Origin: a virus
Direction: 5' to 3' (one strand)
Length of the DNA stretch: 64,000 nucleotides
IMG/VR virus record: IMGVR_UViG_3300037294_000266
Coordinates: 62,001-126,000 of that record
Made by a program: the position numbers and the translations under genes. Under the pieces are notes generated by a model. It worked only from the letters and a program-made list of their open reading frames with translations. It was not told where the DNA came from and ran no database searches. Position 1 is the stretch's first letter; each line of letters begins with the position of its first letter. This document shows, piece after piece, positions 15,748-24,178 of the stretch.

Positions 15748-16446
15748 TCAACCTACTTGTTCAAGAGAAGGCTGGTCGCAATGACCGACAGTGCCCACGT
15801 TAACAGGCATGCCCGCAGAAGCATAGGTCTTGCCGAAAACATTGTCCGTGTAGAACGGTTCACAGCGATACATGCGATCAACCGAATTGACACAATGGAT
15901 AGGGCGAACAAAACGAGCGAACTCGAAAGCCGTCAGATCGAATCGCTGTTGGATGGACAGGCGGTTATACGGCACGGGCGCTGGCACCGATGGCATGTTA
16001 CGCATGGCGATGTCCAACGTTTCAACCGCAGCGCAATCGTCTGGTAAATCCAGGGTGTCCAACCAATGCATTTCTCGGCAGCTCAGTTGAGTCACTGCAC
16101 GGTGCCGGTTCAATGCCGAGGAGATGTCATGAGGGGTGTGGAGCGAGATGAACATCAGATCGTTAGCTGACGTGTAAGCGCCTTCGTCCTTGCCACGTTC
16201 GGCGTCAACCGCAGCCATAGCCCGCCATAACGTGTTCCACGAGCCAGAAGGCCGGATGCGGAAGATCTTGACATGTTTGCCAGAGAGACCGACGGTCTTC
16301 TTGTTCAACTCACTCCCAGCAATCAGGAAGAACTCCTTAACGTTAGGGTTCTTCTCGATCACCTGAATAGCTTGTTCGTAGTCATTGACGAACACGATAG
16401 CGTGGCTCAGCAGTGACAGAGGGACTGTGCTATTAACATCTTTCAT
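15748..16446 (-). CDS. Hypothetical protein with faint DHFR-like segment, 232 aa
   Basis: Residues 14-48 (AIVFVNDYEQAIQVI, then VKEFFLIAGSEL) resemble the part of dihydrofolate reductase that carries the I-G-G folate/NADPH turn, but Gly-Gly is replaced by Ala-Gly and the N-terminal active-site strand is missing. The C-terminal half is unrecognised. Proximity to thyA would suit a folate link, but the evidence is weak. The start follows AAGGAAACCTC. Confidence 0.62.
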   Translation of the reverse strand: MKDVNSTVPLSLLSHAIVFVNDYEQAIQVIEKNPNVKEFFLIAGSELNKKTVGLSGKHVKIFRIRPSGSWNTLWRAMAAVDAERGKDEGAYTSANDLMFISLHTPHDISSALNRHRAVTQLSCREMHWLDTLDLPDDCAAVETLDIAMRNMPSVPAPVPYNRLSIQQRFDLTAFEFARFVRPIHCVNSVDRMYRCEPFYTDNVFGKTYASAGMPVNVGTVGHCDQPSLEQVG

Positions 16447-16487
16447 GAGGTTTCCTTACTTCTTTGGTTAGGTCAGGATTATTACAG

Positions 16488-16784
16488 CTAGAGTAATTCT
16501 GGGTCTACAGTACAGGTGCTATAAAATCCAAAGAGTATCTCAATGGATTCTACTAAGGTGTACGTGGTCGGAGTGACGTCTTTGATGTCAAGTCGCTCGA
16601 CCATTGCGTCCAATTTACGGCTGTATTCTTCCGTAATATCGGTCACGTATTTCAGTTGGATGGATTTCATGATCCGCCAAAGGGATTTGAACTCATTGAC
16701 TGCTCGATGCGACTTAGCTCGCTCAAGGTCATTGGTAAAACGTTCGAGATTATCAAACGTCTCCATCCATTTTATATTCAACAT
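16488..16784 (-). CDS. Hypothetical protein, 98 aa
   Basis: A mostly helical protein (FTNDLERAKSHRAVNEFKSLWRI), possibly a coiled coil; no known family. The start at 16784 has AGGAGACAGTGAC upstream and lies two bases beyond the stop of the SspB-like gene, so the two are likely co-expressed. Confidence 0.66.
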   Translation of the reverse strand: MLNIKWMETFDNLERFTNDLERAKSHRAVNEFKSLWRIMKSIQLKYVTDITEEYSRKLDAMVERLDIKDVTPTTYTLVESIEILFGFYSTCTVDPELL

Positions 16785-16785
16785 G

Positions 16786-17271
16786 TCACTGTCTCCTAAC
16801 TAACTGCAATTCGGCTTGAGCAGGCTGTGCTGCGACCTCAGCTAAGACCGGACTGTCTTTATCAAGGATCTGTGCTTCTACATCTGATTTTCTACGACGC
16901 ATCATGCCACCTGAGTAAATGACTGGCGGCACAGAGATCAAGTTCAACTGACCATCTGTCATCGCGCCACCGGCATTAGCAGCGATCACATAGCGAATGG
17001 AGCTGTACGGGATGAACATGACATGATGACAGGCATCGAACCTGACAGCGATTGTAAGTTCTTCTGCGCCGAAATCAAGTTGCGTGGTGAACCCAGGAGC
17101 AACACAGATAATGAAGTCCGTGTCGTCTTCCCGACTGATTGCATTGAGCACCCCGTCTACTAACAGCGCGTTATCAACTACTAGACAGGCACGTGCGTGA
17201 CGTTCTGTAAAGTAATCAATTGCTGCTCGGATGAGGTGTTTGGCCCAAGTAGTGGGCGGGGAATGGTCCAT
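16786..17271 (-). CDS. SspB-like ClpXP adaptor
   Basis: A protein of 161 residues. The first 110 follow the SspB fold: an N-terminal helix (LIRAAIDYFTER), then CLVVD, ICVAPGFTTQLDFG, LTIAVRFDACHHVMFIPYSSIRYVIAANAGGAM, matching the order and key positions of host SspB. SspB delivers ssrA-tagged and other proteins to ClpX. A flexible linker follows, and the end (LQLVRRQ) resembles the short ClpX-docking tail of SspB (hydrophobic-V-x-basic). It is predicted to bind ClpX and redirect or inhibit ClpXP. The start follows AGGT. Confidence 0.75.
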   Translation of the reverse strand: MDHSPPTTWAKHLIRAAIDYFTERHARACLVVDNALLVDGVLNAISREDDTDFIICVAPGFTTQLDFGAEELTIAVRFDACHHVMFIPYSSIRYVIAANAGGAMTDGQLNLISVPPVIYSGGMMRRRKSDVEAQILDKDSPVLAEVAAQPAQAELQLVRRQ

Positions 17272-17318
17272 GGACAGTACCTGTAAGTAGTTACGGATTG
17301 TGCCATAGGATCACTCGA

Positions 17319-18050
17319 TCACTCGTCTTCTAGGCACTCTGTGTCGAAGAACACCACCCCGGTCTCTTCATCTAACAAAAGGTTGAGGTTGGTAAGGTGC
17401 GAATTCCCACTGACTAGTTGAAAGGCCTGAACCAAGATAAAGTCCACGATGCCAGTTTCAACATCGACGACATCAATAGGACCTTGAACAAGTACCGTGT
17501 AGGCTTGACCATTGATACGCAACAGTCGGTTGATCATAGGGGCGGTGTAATCAGCACTGGCCAGACTGACCAGATCAGAACGATACGGTGTGTTGAACAG
17601 CATGGCGTAGATACGGTGGGTCAACGACCCTAGCAAAGCGTTTGTCGGGACCAGCATGTGCATGTCAACGTCCTTAAAGCTAAGGCACTGAACATGTTCA
17701 GCCTGACCAGCGATAGCCTTAAGTTCTGCGGTGAGGGCGGCATCTAACTGGATATCAACCGATGTACTGACGAGCAACAGGTCTTTGTTGAACGTCATGA
17801 CTGTACAAAACTTCCCGCCATTGTAATCAGACAACGGGATACAGCTGACCACAGTCATCATGTCGCCATCTAGCTTGACGTTAGGTACGTCAATGCCATG
17901 TTCCACCAATCGCCAAGCAGCAAGCAGAACTGCGTATGCGTCAGCCACTTCTGGTGCTTCGTGGATATCGATGGTGTATTCGATACGAATATCAATAGCC
18001 AGTTTATTCAATACAGCAGCCAAAGCCATTGTTGTATTTCGATTCGACAT
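17319..18050 (-). CDS. Hypothetical protein, 243 aa
   Basis: An unrecognised, acidic, beta-rich protein that ends in an acidic tail (DTECLEDE). The start has AAGGATCTATC upstream. It is upstream of the SspB-like gene with a 47-base gap and may share its transcript. No motif is seen. Confidence 0.68.
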   Translation of the reverse strand: MSNRNTTMALAAVLNKLAIDIRIEYTIDIHEAPEVADAYAVLLAAWRLVEHGIDVPNVKLDGDMMTVVSCIPLSDYNGGKFCTVMTFNKDLLLVSTSVDIQLDAALTAELKAIAGQAEHVQCLSFKDVDMHMLVPTNALLGSLTHRIYAMLFNTPYRSDLVSLASADYTAPMINRLLRINGQAYTVLVQGPIDVVDVETGIVDFILVQAFQLVSGNSHLTNLNLLLDEETGVVFFDTECLEDE

Positions 18051-18102
18051 GATAGATCCTTGTTTGTCTTCATAAGACTCGGTGAAAGGTTTTTTATTTA
18101 AG

Positions 18103-18351
18103 TCAAGTGACTGACACTTTATCTTTCCACTCTAAGAACAGGAACAGTCCGTAAACGATGTAAATAAAGAGAACTGGATAAAGTAAGCCACAGTCCTTAA
18201 AATGCTTAAAGAGGGGTTTACTCTCTACGTCACAGTCAATCTCTATCCAGTTCTTTGGAGGCGGATAAGCCTGATTGCGGACAACCACCATGATACTTAT
18301 CAGGATGATTAACGATAACAATAGAAGAACAATTACCTGCACGAGGGTCAT
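18103..18351 (-). CDS. Membrane protein with two transmembrane helices, 82 aa
   Basis: N-terminal helix VQVIVLLLLSLIILISIMVVV, a polar loop of about 35 residues with two Cys, and a second helix (LLYPVLFIYIVYGLFLFL). The start overlaps the last base of the upstream gene. Inner-membrane location is predicted. It could be a lysis accessory protein, but no signature supports that. Confidence 0.68.
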   Translation of the reverse strand: MTLVQVIVLLLLSLIILISIMVVVRNQAYPPPKNWIEIDCDVESKPLFKHFKDCGLLYPVLFIYIVYGLFLFLEWKDKVSVT

Positions 18352-18830
18352 TATGGCGCCTTAATGAAAATAGGTTTATCGAAAGCAAACACAGACTGGA
18401 TGTCCCGACGTGTGTTTGGTAAAGGGAGTGTGTACGGCTTGACCGTCTCGAGGAATTTTGGGTCTACTGTCATCACTTCAGGCATTGGTACATTAGTCCC
18501 ATAACCTGCGTTTGGTTCTATGGCCGCAAGTACCCTCTGATGTTCTTCTTCTTTAGCTGCCAGTTCTCGTTGGGCTTGCTCGATAGCTGCATCGACTTCT
18601 ACTTTATACTGACCTGAGAACACTCCTAATTCCAAATAGAAGTTGGCAGCCGACAGACGTTTTTCTGCGGTAGGCACTTCCATTAACTTGTCAATCAATC
18701 GGGTTTGACGATCGAATTGTTTCTGTTCCATCTCAGCACGCCAGCGAAGAGAGTTGTCTGCAATGCTAGTGAGCGCTGTGATGAGGACAGGAATTACAGC
18801 AATGGCGATGTGCTTACCGGTGATTTCCAT
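18351..18830 (-). CDS. Membrane-anchored coiled-coil protein, 159 aa
   Basis: A short N-terminal hydrophobic segment (HIAIAVIPVLITALTSIA) is followed by a long charged helix with heptad character (about residues 28-105) and a Pro-rich end. It is coupled to the two-helix membrane protein downstream, suggesting a membrane complex. Function unknown. Confidence 0.68.
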   Translation of the reverse strand: MEITGKHIAIAVIPVLITALTSIADNSLRWRAEMEQKQFDRQTRLIDKLMEVPTAEKRLSAANFYLELGVFSGQYKVEVDAAIEQAQRELAAKEEEHQRVLAAIEPNAGYGTNVPMPEVMTVDPKFLETVKPYTLPLPNTRRDIQSVFAFDKPIFIKAP

Positions 18831-18885
18831 GACAAATGCCCTATGTGATTATTCACATGATGGGACATAGTTTCACAGGCCTTCT

Positions 18886-19482
18886 TTAGATGACGATGTC
18901 ATCGGCCTCAGCCTTATAGGTCACAATGAGATTGGACAGTGGGTTAACAAGGATGTCGCCGTTAATGACCTGCTCCTTAGCCACCCGTCCCATCACCGTA
19001 CCTAGCTGAGCTACCATCTCATCAACGACTTGGTTGTTATCGCCTTTGACTTCAAAGGCCCATACAAACTCGCCTTTAATTGTGGCAGGGAACTTAAAGT
19101 CCTTAGTGTCCAACTTCATGTCAATGTGAGGTTGGTCAAGTAAGATGACGATCTTGCCCACGATACTTGAACACAGTGACATCATTGGGTCGGTGGGGTT
19201 GTGACTGATGAAGTCATCCTGTTTGATAAGGAAGCTCACGTAAATCGACGGAAGGCCTTCTTTCGCAAAGGCGTAATAAATGATCTCTTCATCTACCACG
19301 GTATACGGGACGACATGTACTGCAAGTGGACGATAGCCAACTGGACATTCAGGTGCGATGTCCAGGAAGTCCATGATGACCGTGTCCAACATGTATTCGT
19401 TGGTGTCGTCTTTCTTGAAAGCCAGACGATCGATCTTTGCACTTACATCAGGAGAGTCGAGGACAAACAGAGGTAGATTCAT
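18886..19482 (-). CDS. Hypothetical protein, 198 aa
   Basis: An unrecognised beta-rich protein starting MNLPLFVLDSPDV. The start follows CGGAGCAACTA and shares one base with the upstream stop. No membrane segment or motif is visible. Confidence 0.7.
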   Translation of the reverse strand: MNLPLFVLDSPDVSAKIDRLAFKKDDTNEYMLDTVIMDFLDIAPECPVGYRPLAVHVVPYTVVDEEIIYYAFAKEGLPSIYVSFLIKQDDFISHNPTDPMMSLCSSIVGKIVILLDQPHIDMKLDTKDFKFPATIKGEFVWAFEVKGDNNQVVDEMVAQLGTVMGRVAKEQVINGDILVNPLSNLIVTYKAEADDIVI

Positions 19483-20162
19483 TAGTTGCTCCGTGGTTTC
19501 TTGTTGACTCGCATGCCCACGATACGCCGCATTCTAGCAGCAAACTCTGGGGATGCGCCATCAGCATCTAGGTTATCAAGATCAGCAAACACATTCATCG
19601 TAACGCCTTTGCGGACGTAGTAGTTAGTGCCTGGATATTTGGTCATGCCTTCAGTGTCACCACACGCCATCTCGATGATACGCGGTTCTCCTGAGAAACC
19701 GAACTGGGGGAACAGTACTACTTTCCCGTAGAAAGAACCCTTATCGTGTTCCTGCATCCAGTTATTGCACGCATCATGCTGGATAATCATTTCCTGTTCT
19801 GGATCCCATTTGGTACCTTCAGTCAACCAATTGTCACGGGTATCAAGTTTCACCGGATAGACTTCCAAACCATCCTTGCCGGTGAACAACATTCCGTGAT
19901 TACCGTCTTCGATAAACTGTTCAACAAGAATAGCACAGTCACGGATCTTGTTGATACACGACCACATGTACTTCACAGGATCGTCTGCACGGAAGATATC
20001 GCGACACAGGCGCTTTTGGATATCGCTGGTGACTTCACCGTAAAGCCGCGATGCCAGCTTCTTAACCTTTTTAGGGTTTGGGTTCTTGATGCCTTCGAAG
20101 ATGTCTAGGATAGCGGACTCTTCTTTAAGGTTATCGTATTCTGCTGGCTGGATAGGATCCAT
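19482..20162 (-). CDS. Hypothetical protein, 226 aa
   Basis: An unrecognised protein with a helical, Lys-rich N-terminal half and a Trp/Cys-containing centre (IQHDACNNWMQEHDKG). The C-terminus is basic. The start has AGGAGTTTATA. It is the first gene after a terminator and continues into the 18886 gene. Confidence 0.7.
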   Translation of the reverse strand: MDPIQPAEYDNLKEESAILDIFEGIKNPNPKKVKKLASRLYGEVTSDIQKRLCRDIFRADDPVKYMWSCINKIRDCAILVEQFIEDGNHGMLFTGKDGLEVYPVKLDTRDNWLTEGTKWDPEQEMIIQHDACNNWMQEHDKGSFYGKVVLFPQFGFSGEPRIIEMACGDTEGMTKYPGTNYYVRKGVTMNVFADLDNLDADGASPEFAARMRRIVGMRVNKKPRSN

Positions 20163-20193
20163 TATAAACTCCTGGGTATGAACTTGTTAAACG

Positions 20194-20216
20194 ATGAGGG
20201 AGCGTTGCTCCCTCAT
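20194..20216 (-). terminator. Terminator hairpin
   Basis: A perfect 10-bp stem (ATGAGGGAGC) with a 3-base loop, ten bases after the stop of the leftward gene at 20226. Confidence 0.65.
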
Positions 20217-20225
20217 TATGCCGAC

Positions 20226-20897
20226 TTAGTTAAACCAACGACGGAACGCTGCGCTGACAGATTCCTTCAACAAATCTGAATGAATGGAATCCATTGTCGG
20301 TGCAATGAAATTCTTGATGAAATAATCACCCATTACATCAGGCGCATGCGCCATCGAGGTTCTGATGATGGTCTCGGCTTGTTCTGGCACAATGCGGCAA
20401 GGCGAACAGAAGTACTTGGTGGTGATCTGACTTCCACCAGCGTGTGCACCGAACTGATTCTTGTTGCTGTGCATGGCCCACTGTGTGAAGATGCCGTCGA
20501 CAACGAAGTATGTACCGCCCAAGACACTGAGGAGATCGAACAGTTCATCACAGTCAAGATCGGTGTCGTTGACGCCTGATGCATAGCGCTCTACGTCGAA
20601 CAAACGACTGATCGGAACAATCCCTTCTTCAACAGCCAAGACACGGAACGCTGTAACGAGTTCGTCAAAGACCATGTCGTAAGCATCCTGACAACCCACC
20701 GGCAGAAGCCGCTCGGGGAACGTATCGGACAGAGCATCGCAGAGGATGGTGGCTTCGCCTTCACTTTGAACGAGATCCCAGACATTAGGATCTTCCGTCT
20801 TTTCCATACCGAGCACTTCCGTCAACTCTTCGAGGAGTTCGCGGTTGGTAACGTTGGAGAAGTAGACGCGATGGTGAGTGGTTTGGCTTGTGTGCAT
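20226..20897 (-). CDS. Hypothetical protein, 223 aa
   Basis: An unrecognised acidic protein. It has three Cys in a C-terminal region that includes KYFCSPCRIVP, possibly half of a metal site. The start follows AAGGGGATTTACA. It ends an operon at the hairpin. Confidence 0.7.
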   Translation of the reverse strand: MHTSQTTHHRVYFSNVTNRELLEELTEVLGMEKTEDPNVWDLVQSEGEATILCDALSDTFPERLLPVGCQDAYDMVFDELVTAFRVLAVEEGIVPISRLFDVERYASGVNDTDLDCDELFDLLSVLGGTYFVVDGIFTQWAMHSNKNQFGAHAGGSQITTKYFCSPCRIVPEQAETIIRTSMAHAPDVMGDYFIKNFIAPTMDSIHSDLLKESVSAAFRRWFN

Positions 20898-20916
20898 TGT
20901 AAATCCCCTTAAATAA

Positions 20917-21363
20917 TCAATGACGGGTTGGTTTCATGTACTTGGCGTAATACTCGGAAATAGAATCCCAGTCTGTCGAATGGAAGATAAGATTAACGCT
21001 TTTCTTACCGATCAGGATAAACGACAACTCGTTAACCTTTTTATAGGCTGTCGAGGTGGTGTCGAAAATGATATCTGACTGCGGATGTGCCAGGAGGCTT
21101 ACTGCTGCCAGATACCCTAGGTCAGATACGATGTGCTTTATCTCGCTATAACTGACTTCGACATAGTCAGACCCTATCATTACGTCACGACCGACCGAGT
21201 TCCAAAGCTCAACCTTATCACTCTCCATGGAGAATGCAAATTCCAAATATCCGTCTTCTGGAGTACCGGCTTCTTTGACCAAATGAAGGGTGGCAGTCTG
21301 GTTAGCTGCAAGGCTTTTAATACAGAACTCAACCGCCACGTCGATGTCTTTAAACTCACTCAT
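20917..21363 (-). CDS. Hypothetical protein, 148 aa
   Basis: An unrecognised protein. The ATG at 21363 follows AAGGTGATTCG; a longer form starting 39 bases upstream lacks a site and would overlap the upstream gene. No motif. Confidence 0.68.
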   Translation of the reverse strand: MSEFKDIDVAVEFCIKSLAANQTATLHLVKEAGTPEDGYLEFAFSMESDKVELWNSVGRDVMIGSDYVEVSYSEIKHIVSDLGYLAAVSLLAHPQSDIIFDTTSTAYKKVNELSFILIGKKSVNLIFHSTDWDSISEYYAKYMKPTRH

Positions 21364-21373
21364 CGAATCACCT

Positions 21374-21769
21374 TTAGAACTTGTGAATGAGATATTGTTC
21401 AACGACGTCTTTTGCTTCGTGGATCGTCAATAACTCAATCGACTCACGTAGTTCTCGAACAGCACTGACCACTCGGCCGGCTTCAGCATGCGTTCGCCAG
21501 TTAGGGATGGGCTTAGCTGACTCAAACTCACGGACGTACAGGACGCTGGCAAGGGACTGGAGTTTCTTAACAGCTTTACCAGCCTTCACGTTTAAAAGCC
21601 CACCGGCCTCAAGAATGCTGACGTTGGCGTGGGTTTTGAAATCGACCACTAGATCGAAATCATTGATGGTCATGAGAGAAGCTACCAGTTCTTCAATCTC
21701 ATTGAGTTTCTCGTCCACCACTTTCAATTTAGTGGAGAGTAATTTAGCTTTATCAATTAGAGCAGCCAT
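21374..21769 (-). CDS. Coiled-coil hypothetical protein, 131 aa
   Basis: A highly helical protein with heptad-like Leu/Lys/Glu pattern in the first 40 residues (LIDKAKLLSTKLKVVDEKLNE). It is likely oligomeric. The start has CCAAGGGGATTCATC upstream, 29 bases after a TACATTA-type motif, so it heads an operon running to 20226. Confidence 0.68.
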   Translation of the reverse strand: MAALIDKAKLLSTKLKVVDEKLNEIEELVASLMTINDFDLVVDFKTHANVSILEAGGLLNVKAGKAVKKLQSLASVLYVREFESAKPIPNWRTHAEAGRVVSAVRELRESIELLTIHEAKDVVEQYLIHKF

Positions 21770-21797
21770 GATGAATCCCCTTGGATGTATACTTAGG

Positions 21798-21804
21798 TAA
21801 TGTA
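21798..21804 (-). promoter_or_regulatory. Candidate phage promoter motif (TACATTA)
   Basis: The minus strand reads TACATTA followed by CC, 29 bases before the start of the 21374-21769 gene. It matches the first seven positions of the recurrent motif. Confidence 0.42.
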
Positions 21805-21811
21805 CTGTTAT

Positions 21812-22129
21812 TCAGAATTTCAGATCGAATTGCACGGTTAGCTGATGAGCCAGCCAATCGGCCCTGTCACACGCCCGGCGATCTACGTACGACAGGTCGC
21901 CATAGCCCGACACACTGTAACCAATAAGCTGTGCGAACTGCTGGTGCTCTTCTTGAGTATAACGATTAAGTGCTATCTCATTAAGGCCATAGCCGTTAAG
22001 TTTACTGACCTCTAACACATCCCTGACGATTCGGTTGTCGAGGAAACGAATATGGCCATTAGAATCAAGATAGACGGGCTGGATAGGGGGTTCGTCACCC
22101 TCGTAAAGGATTACCATTTCACCGGACAT
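21812..22129 (-). CDS. Hypothetical protein, 105 aa
   Basis: An unrecognised soluble protein with a possible beta-rich N-terminus (MVILYEGDEPPIQPVYLD). The start follows AGAGGTGATTA and overlaps the upstream gene by 11 bases. Confidence 0.66.
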   Translation of the reverse strand: MSGEMVILYEGDEPPIQPVYLDSNGHIRFLDNRIVRDVLEVSKLNGYGLNEIALNRYTQEEHQQFAQLIGYSVSGYGDLSYVDRRACDRADWLAHQLTVQFDLKF

Positions 22130-22622
22130 AATTAATCACCTCTGTGGCATAACGACCACCTGTCTCTTTCATTACCTTACGGTGTTCTTCCAACCAGTCA
22201 GTGGCTGAAGCTGCCTCTGATTTACGTCGTTTAGGGCAGGTGTAGTTAGTAGTGACGTAGGTTATCTGCCACGAACCACCAAGGTCGATTTCTTCACCCG
22301 TACTTTCAAACACAGACTTGAGTGATGAATAAACGACTCCCGTGGCGAAATCAATACTGATCTCCAAGGTATGGATATACCCAGGAGTTCTAATCGTTCG
22401 ACTTACCGGCCCTTCTTTAAGGATCATTGCAGGAGTGAGTTCGATGGCCTGTCCTGCTATCGTTATAAACTTAACCATCGGACTTTGTTCAACACGTTCA
22501 CGTATCTTTAAACGTCCATCATCCGCATCCTGAAGCGCCGCTATATCGGCCGCAGATGTGGATTGTGATGCTTTATTGGCATATTGAGAAGATATAACAA
22601 GTGAAAGCATATTGAGCTTCAT
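22119..22622 (-). CDS. Hypothetical protein, 167 aa
   Basis: An unrecognised protein. The ATG at 22622 was preferred to the GTG two codons upstream because GAGG lies before it at fitting distance. The start is close to the hairpin that ends the Tmk unit. No motif. Confidence 0.66.
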   Translation of the reverse strand: MKLNMLSLVISSQYANKASQSTSAADIAALQDADDGRLKIRERVEQSPMVKFITIAGQAIELTPAMILKEGPVSRTIRTPGYIHTLEISIDFATGVVYSSLKSVFESTGEEIDLGGSWQITYVTTNYTCPKRRKSEAASATDWLEEHRKVMKETGGRYATEVINYVR

Positions 22623-22643
22623 GTACACCTCACATCGGGCAAA

Positions 22644-22668
22644 AGAGTGGTGGGATTCCCACCACTCT
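22644..22668 (-). terminator. Rho-independent terminator after tmk
   Basis: An 11-bp perfect stem (AGAGTGGTGGG) with a 3-base loop is followed on the leftward strand by TTTT. It lies just after the tmk stop and is a textbook terminator. Confidence 0.78.
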
Positions 22669-22672
22669 ATCT

Positions 22673-23356
22673 TTAGACAACAGGTCTTGCACGCATGACA
22701 GCATCGATATTCATCAGATGAGGTATTAGCTGAGCCTTTACCTGTTCTTCATTGACTTCCGCATTGATCAGTACGTAGCGTTCTTTGTTAGCCCACGCAA
22801 AGTCACGATACAGGTTACGGGTCTTATAATGGAAGTCAGAACCCATTTTGTCGAAATGATTCAACTTACTGGATTCACCACGCAACGCCAAGCGCTTACG
22901 AAAAACCTCAGGATCGCCATCGAGAACAATGGTCAGGTCTGGTACGATTCCGTCGAATGCCAGGTTGTGCATCTCACGCAGCTTAATGATGTCAAGTCCA
23001 CGACCAGCACCCTGGTAACAGAACGTACTGTCACAGAATCGATCAGTGATAACCAGACTACCTTCGGCAAGACGCGGCTTCACCATGTTGTCAAGATGCA
23101 GTGCACGAGCCACCATGAACAACAGTGTTTCTGCCATCGGGGAGATTGGCTCAGAAAGACTTTCACGATCGGCAAGAATGTACTTCTCACGAATCTGTTC
23201 AGCCAAAGGAGTACCGCCTGGTTCACGGGTCATGACAGGAACGATTCCCACAGAAGAAAAATACTCCTGCATGAAGTCTCGCATGGTGGTCTTACCAGAA
23301 CCGTCGGCACCTTCCAGACACAAGAAGAAACCTTTGTTTTTAGGTGTTGAAGACAT
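22673..23356 (-). CDS. tmk: Thymidylate kinase
   Basis: A protein of 227 residues. P-loop EGADGSGKTT (15-24), TREPGGTPLAEQIR with the catalytic-site Arg-Glu-Pro (about 41-54), ITDRFCDSTFCYQGAGRGL (DR-F motif and the QGAGR lid region) and the C-terminal INAEVNEEQV complete the family pattern. It phosphorylates dTMP to dTDP and follows ThyA in the pathway. The ATG at 23356 has AAGGG upstream; an in-frame extension of 30 residues has neither conservation nor a site. Confidence 0.93.
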   Translation of the reverse strand: MSSTPKNKGFFLCLEGADGSGKTTMRDFMQEYFSSVGIVPVMTREPGGTPLAEQIREKYILADRESLSEPISPMAETLLFMVARALHLDNMVKPRLAEGSLVITDRFCDSTFCYQGAGRGLDIIKLREMHNLAFDGIVPDLTIVLDGDPEVFRKRLALRGESSKLNHFDKMGSDFHYKTRNLYRDFAWANKERYVLINAEVNEEQVKAQLIPHLMNIDAVMRARPVV

Positions 23357-23449
23357 GCATGTCCCTTTTATAAATGGCGAGTCGTCTTTGGTAACGTTCG
23401 TAGGGCCAAAGCCACGCGCCAGGGCAGTTGCTCGATTCATTCGCATGAG

Positions 23450-23668
23450 TTAGCCTTTCTGAGGTTCGTTATCCTGAGACGTATCTTCAGGACTGAGATT
23501 GAATAATTGAGTCAGCGACATACCGCCTGGCCGCTTGACCTCCTTGACTTCGCAAACGACGCCTTGATCACCGTAACGATCGGTGGTCTTAAAACCAGGA
23601 GTCCGACACATCGAGGTCATGCTACTATGGCCAGATTTTAAAACGACTCCAGCATTTTCATTCAGCAT
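23450..23668 (-). CDS. Small hypothetical protein, 72 aa
   Basis: An unrecognised protein with a beta-rich first half and a Pro/Asp-rich tail (NLSPEDTSQDNEPQKG). The ATG at 23668 follows AGAGGTCGATC and overlaps the upstream stop by 11 bases. The longer frame upstream is the shadow of the preceding gene. Confidence 0.64.
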   Translation of the reverse strand: MLNENAGVVLKSGHSSMTSMCRTPGFKTTDRYGDQGVVCEVKEVKRPGGMSLTQLFNLSPEDTSQDNEPQKG

Positions 23669-24176
23669 GATCGACCTCTTTGAATTCCAACGACAGTACG
23701 TTATCCACAATCTCTTGCAACTGCGGATTCGATTTGACACGGTATGTGAACTGACCGCTCTGGATACCGTCCGTCTTACAGACCCATTCAATAATTCGCT
23801 GCCCAGGCTTAGGGTCTTGGACGATTTCAACAATCGGTTCCCAGATCGAGTACTTCTGGTACTTGAAATTGCGATAGCGGGCCCACTGTACGAACGCTCT
23901 GCTTTTATAGCAGTCGTCTTCACCATCACCGTGGATCAGATCCACGATATTCACGATGCCAGCCGAGACTTTCATCATTCGGAAGAAGTTATCATCGAAC
24001 GACATCTGACTGATATGAAAGTTAGGTTCTTCCTTTGGACTGTGGCCCCAGGCTTTCCACCAGATACCTCGGAAGAAATCCTTCACCGGCAGCCAAGTGT
24101 TGACAAACTTGATTACCAGATAACATTGAAAGAAATGTCTGATGGCGTGCTGAACTTCTTGACTGATAGTGCTCAT
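23658..24176 (-). CDS. Hypothetical protein, 172 aa
   Basis: An unrecognised protein with an aromatic-rich N-terminal half (FFRGIWWKAWGHS). The start has CTGGAGTAGCC upstream, two bases beyond the SLOG gene stop. Its operon partners, the SLOG and macro-domain genes, hint at nucleotide metabolism, but nothing in the sequence shows it. Confidence 0.68.
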   Translation of the reverse strand: MSTISQEVQHAIRHFFQCYLVIKFVNTWLPVKDFFRGIWWKAWGHSPKEEPNFHISQMSFDDNFFRMMKVSAGIVNIVDLIHGDGEDDCYKSRAFVQWARYRNFKYQKYSIWEPIVEIVQDPKPGQRIIEWVCKTDGIQSGQFTYRVKSNPQLQEIVDNVLSLEFKEVDHAE

Positions 24177-24178
24177 GG

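Noticed and set aside
15748-16446. Dihydrofolate reductase call for the 232-residue protein
   Set aside because: Only the segment around FLIAGSEL looks like DHFR. The N-terminal active-site strand and the Gly-Gly are missing, so a DHFR label would be overcalling.
18843-18858. CRP-like site (TGTGATTATTCACA)
   Set aside because: The half-sites are right but the spacer is 4 rather than 6 bases, and it lies almost on the ribosome binding site of the 18351 gene. A small hairpin is the more cautious reading.
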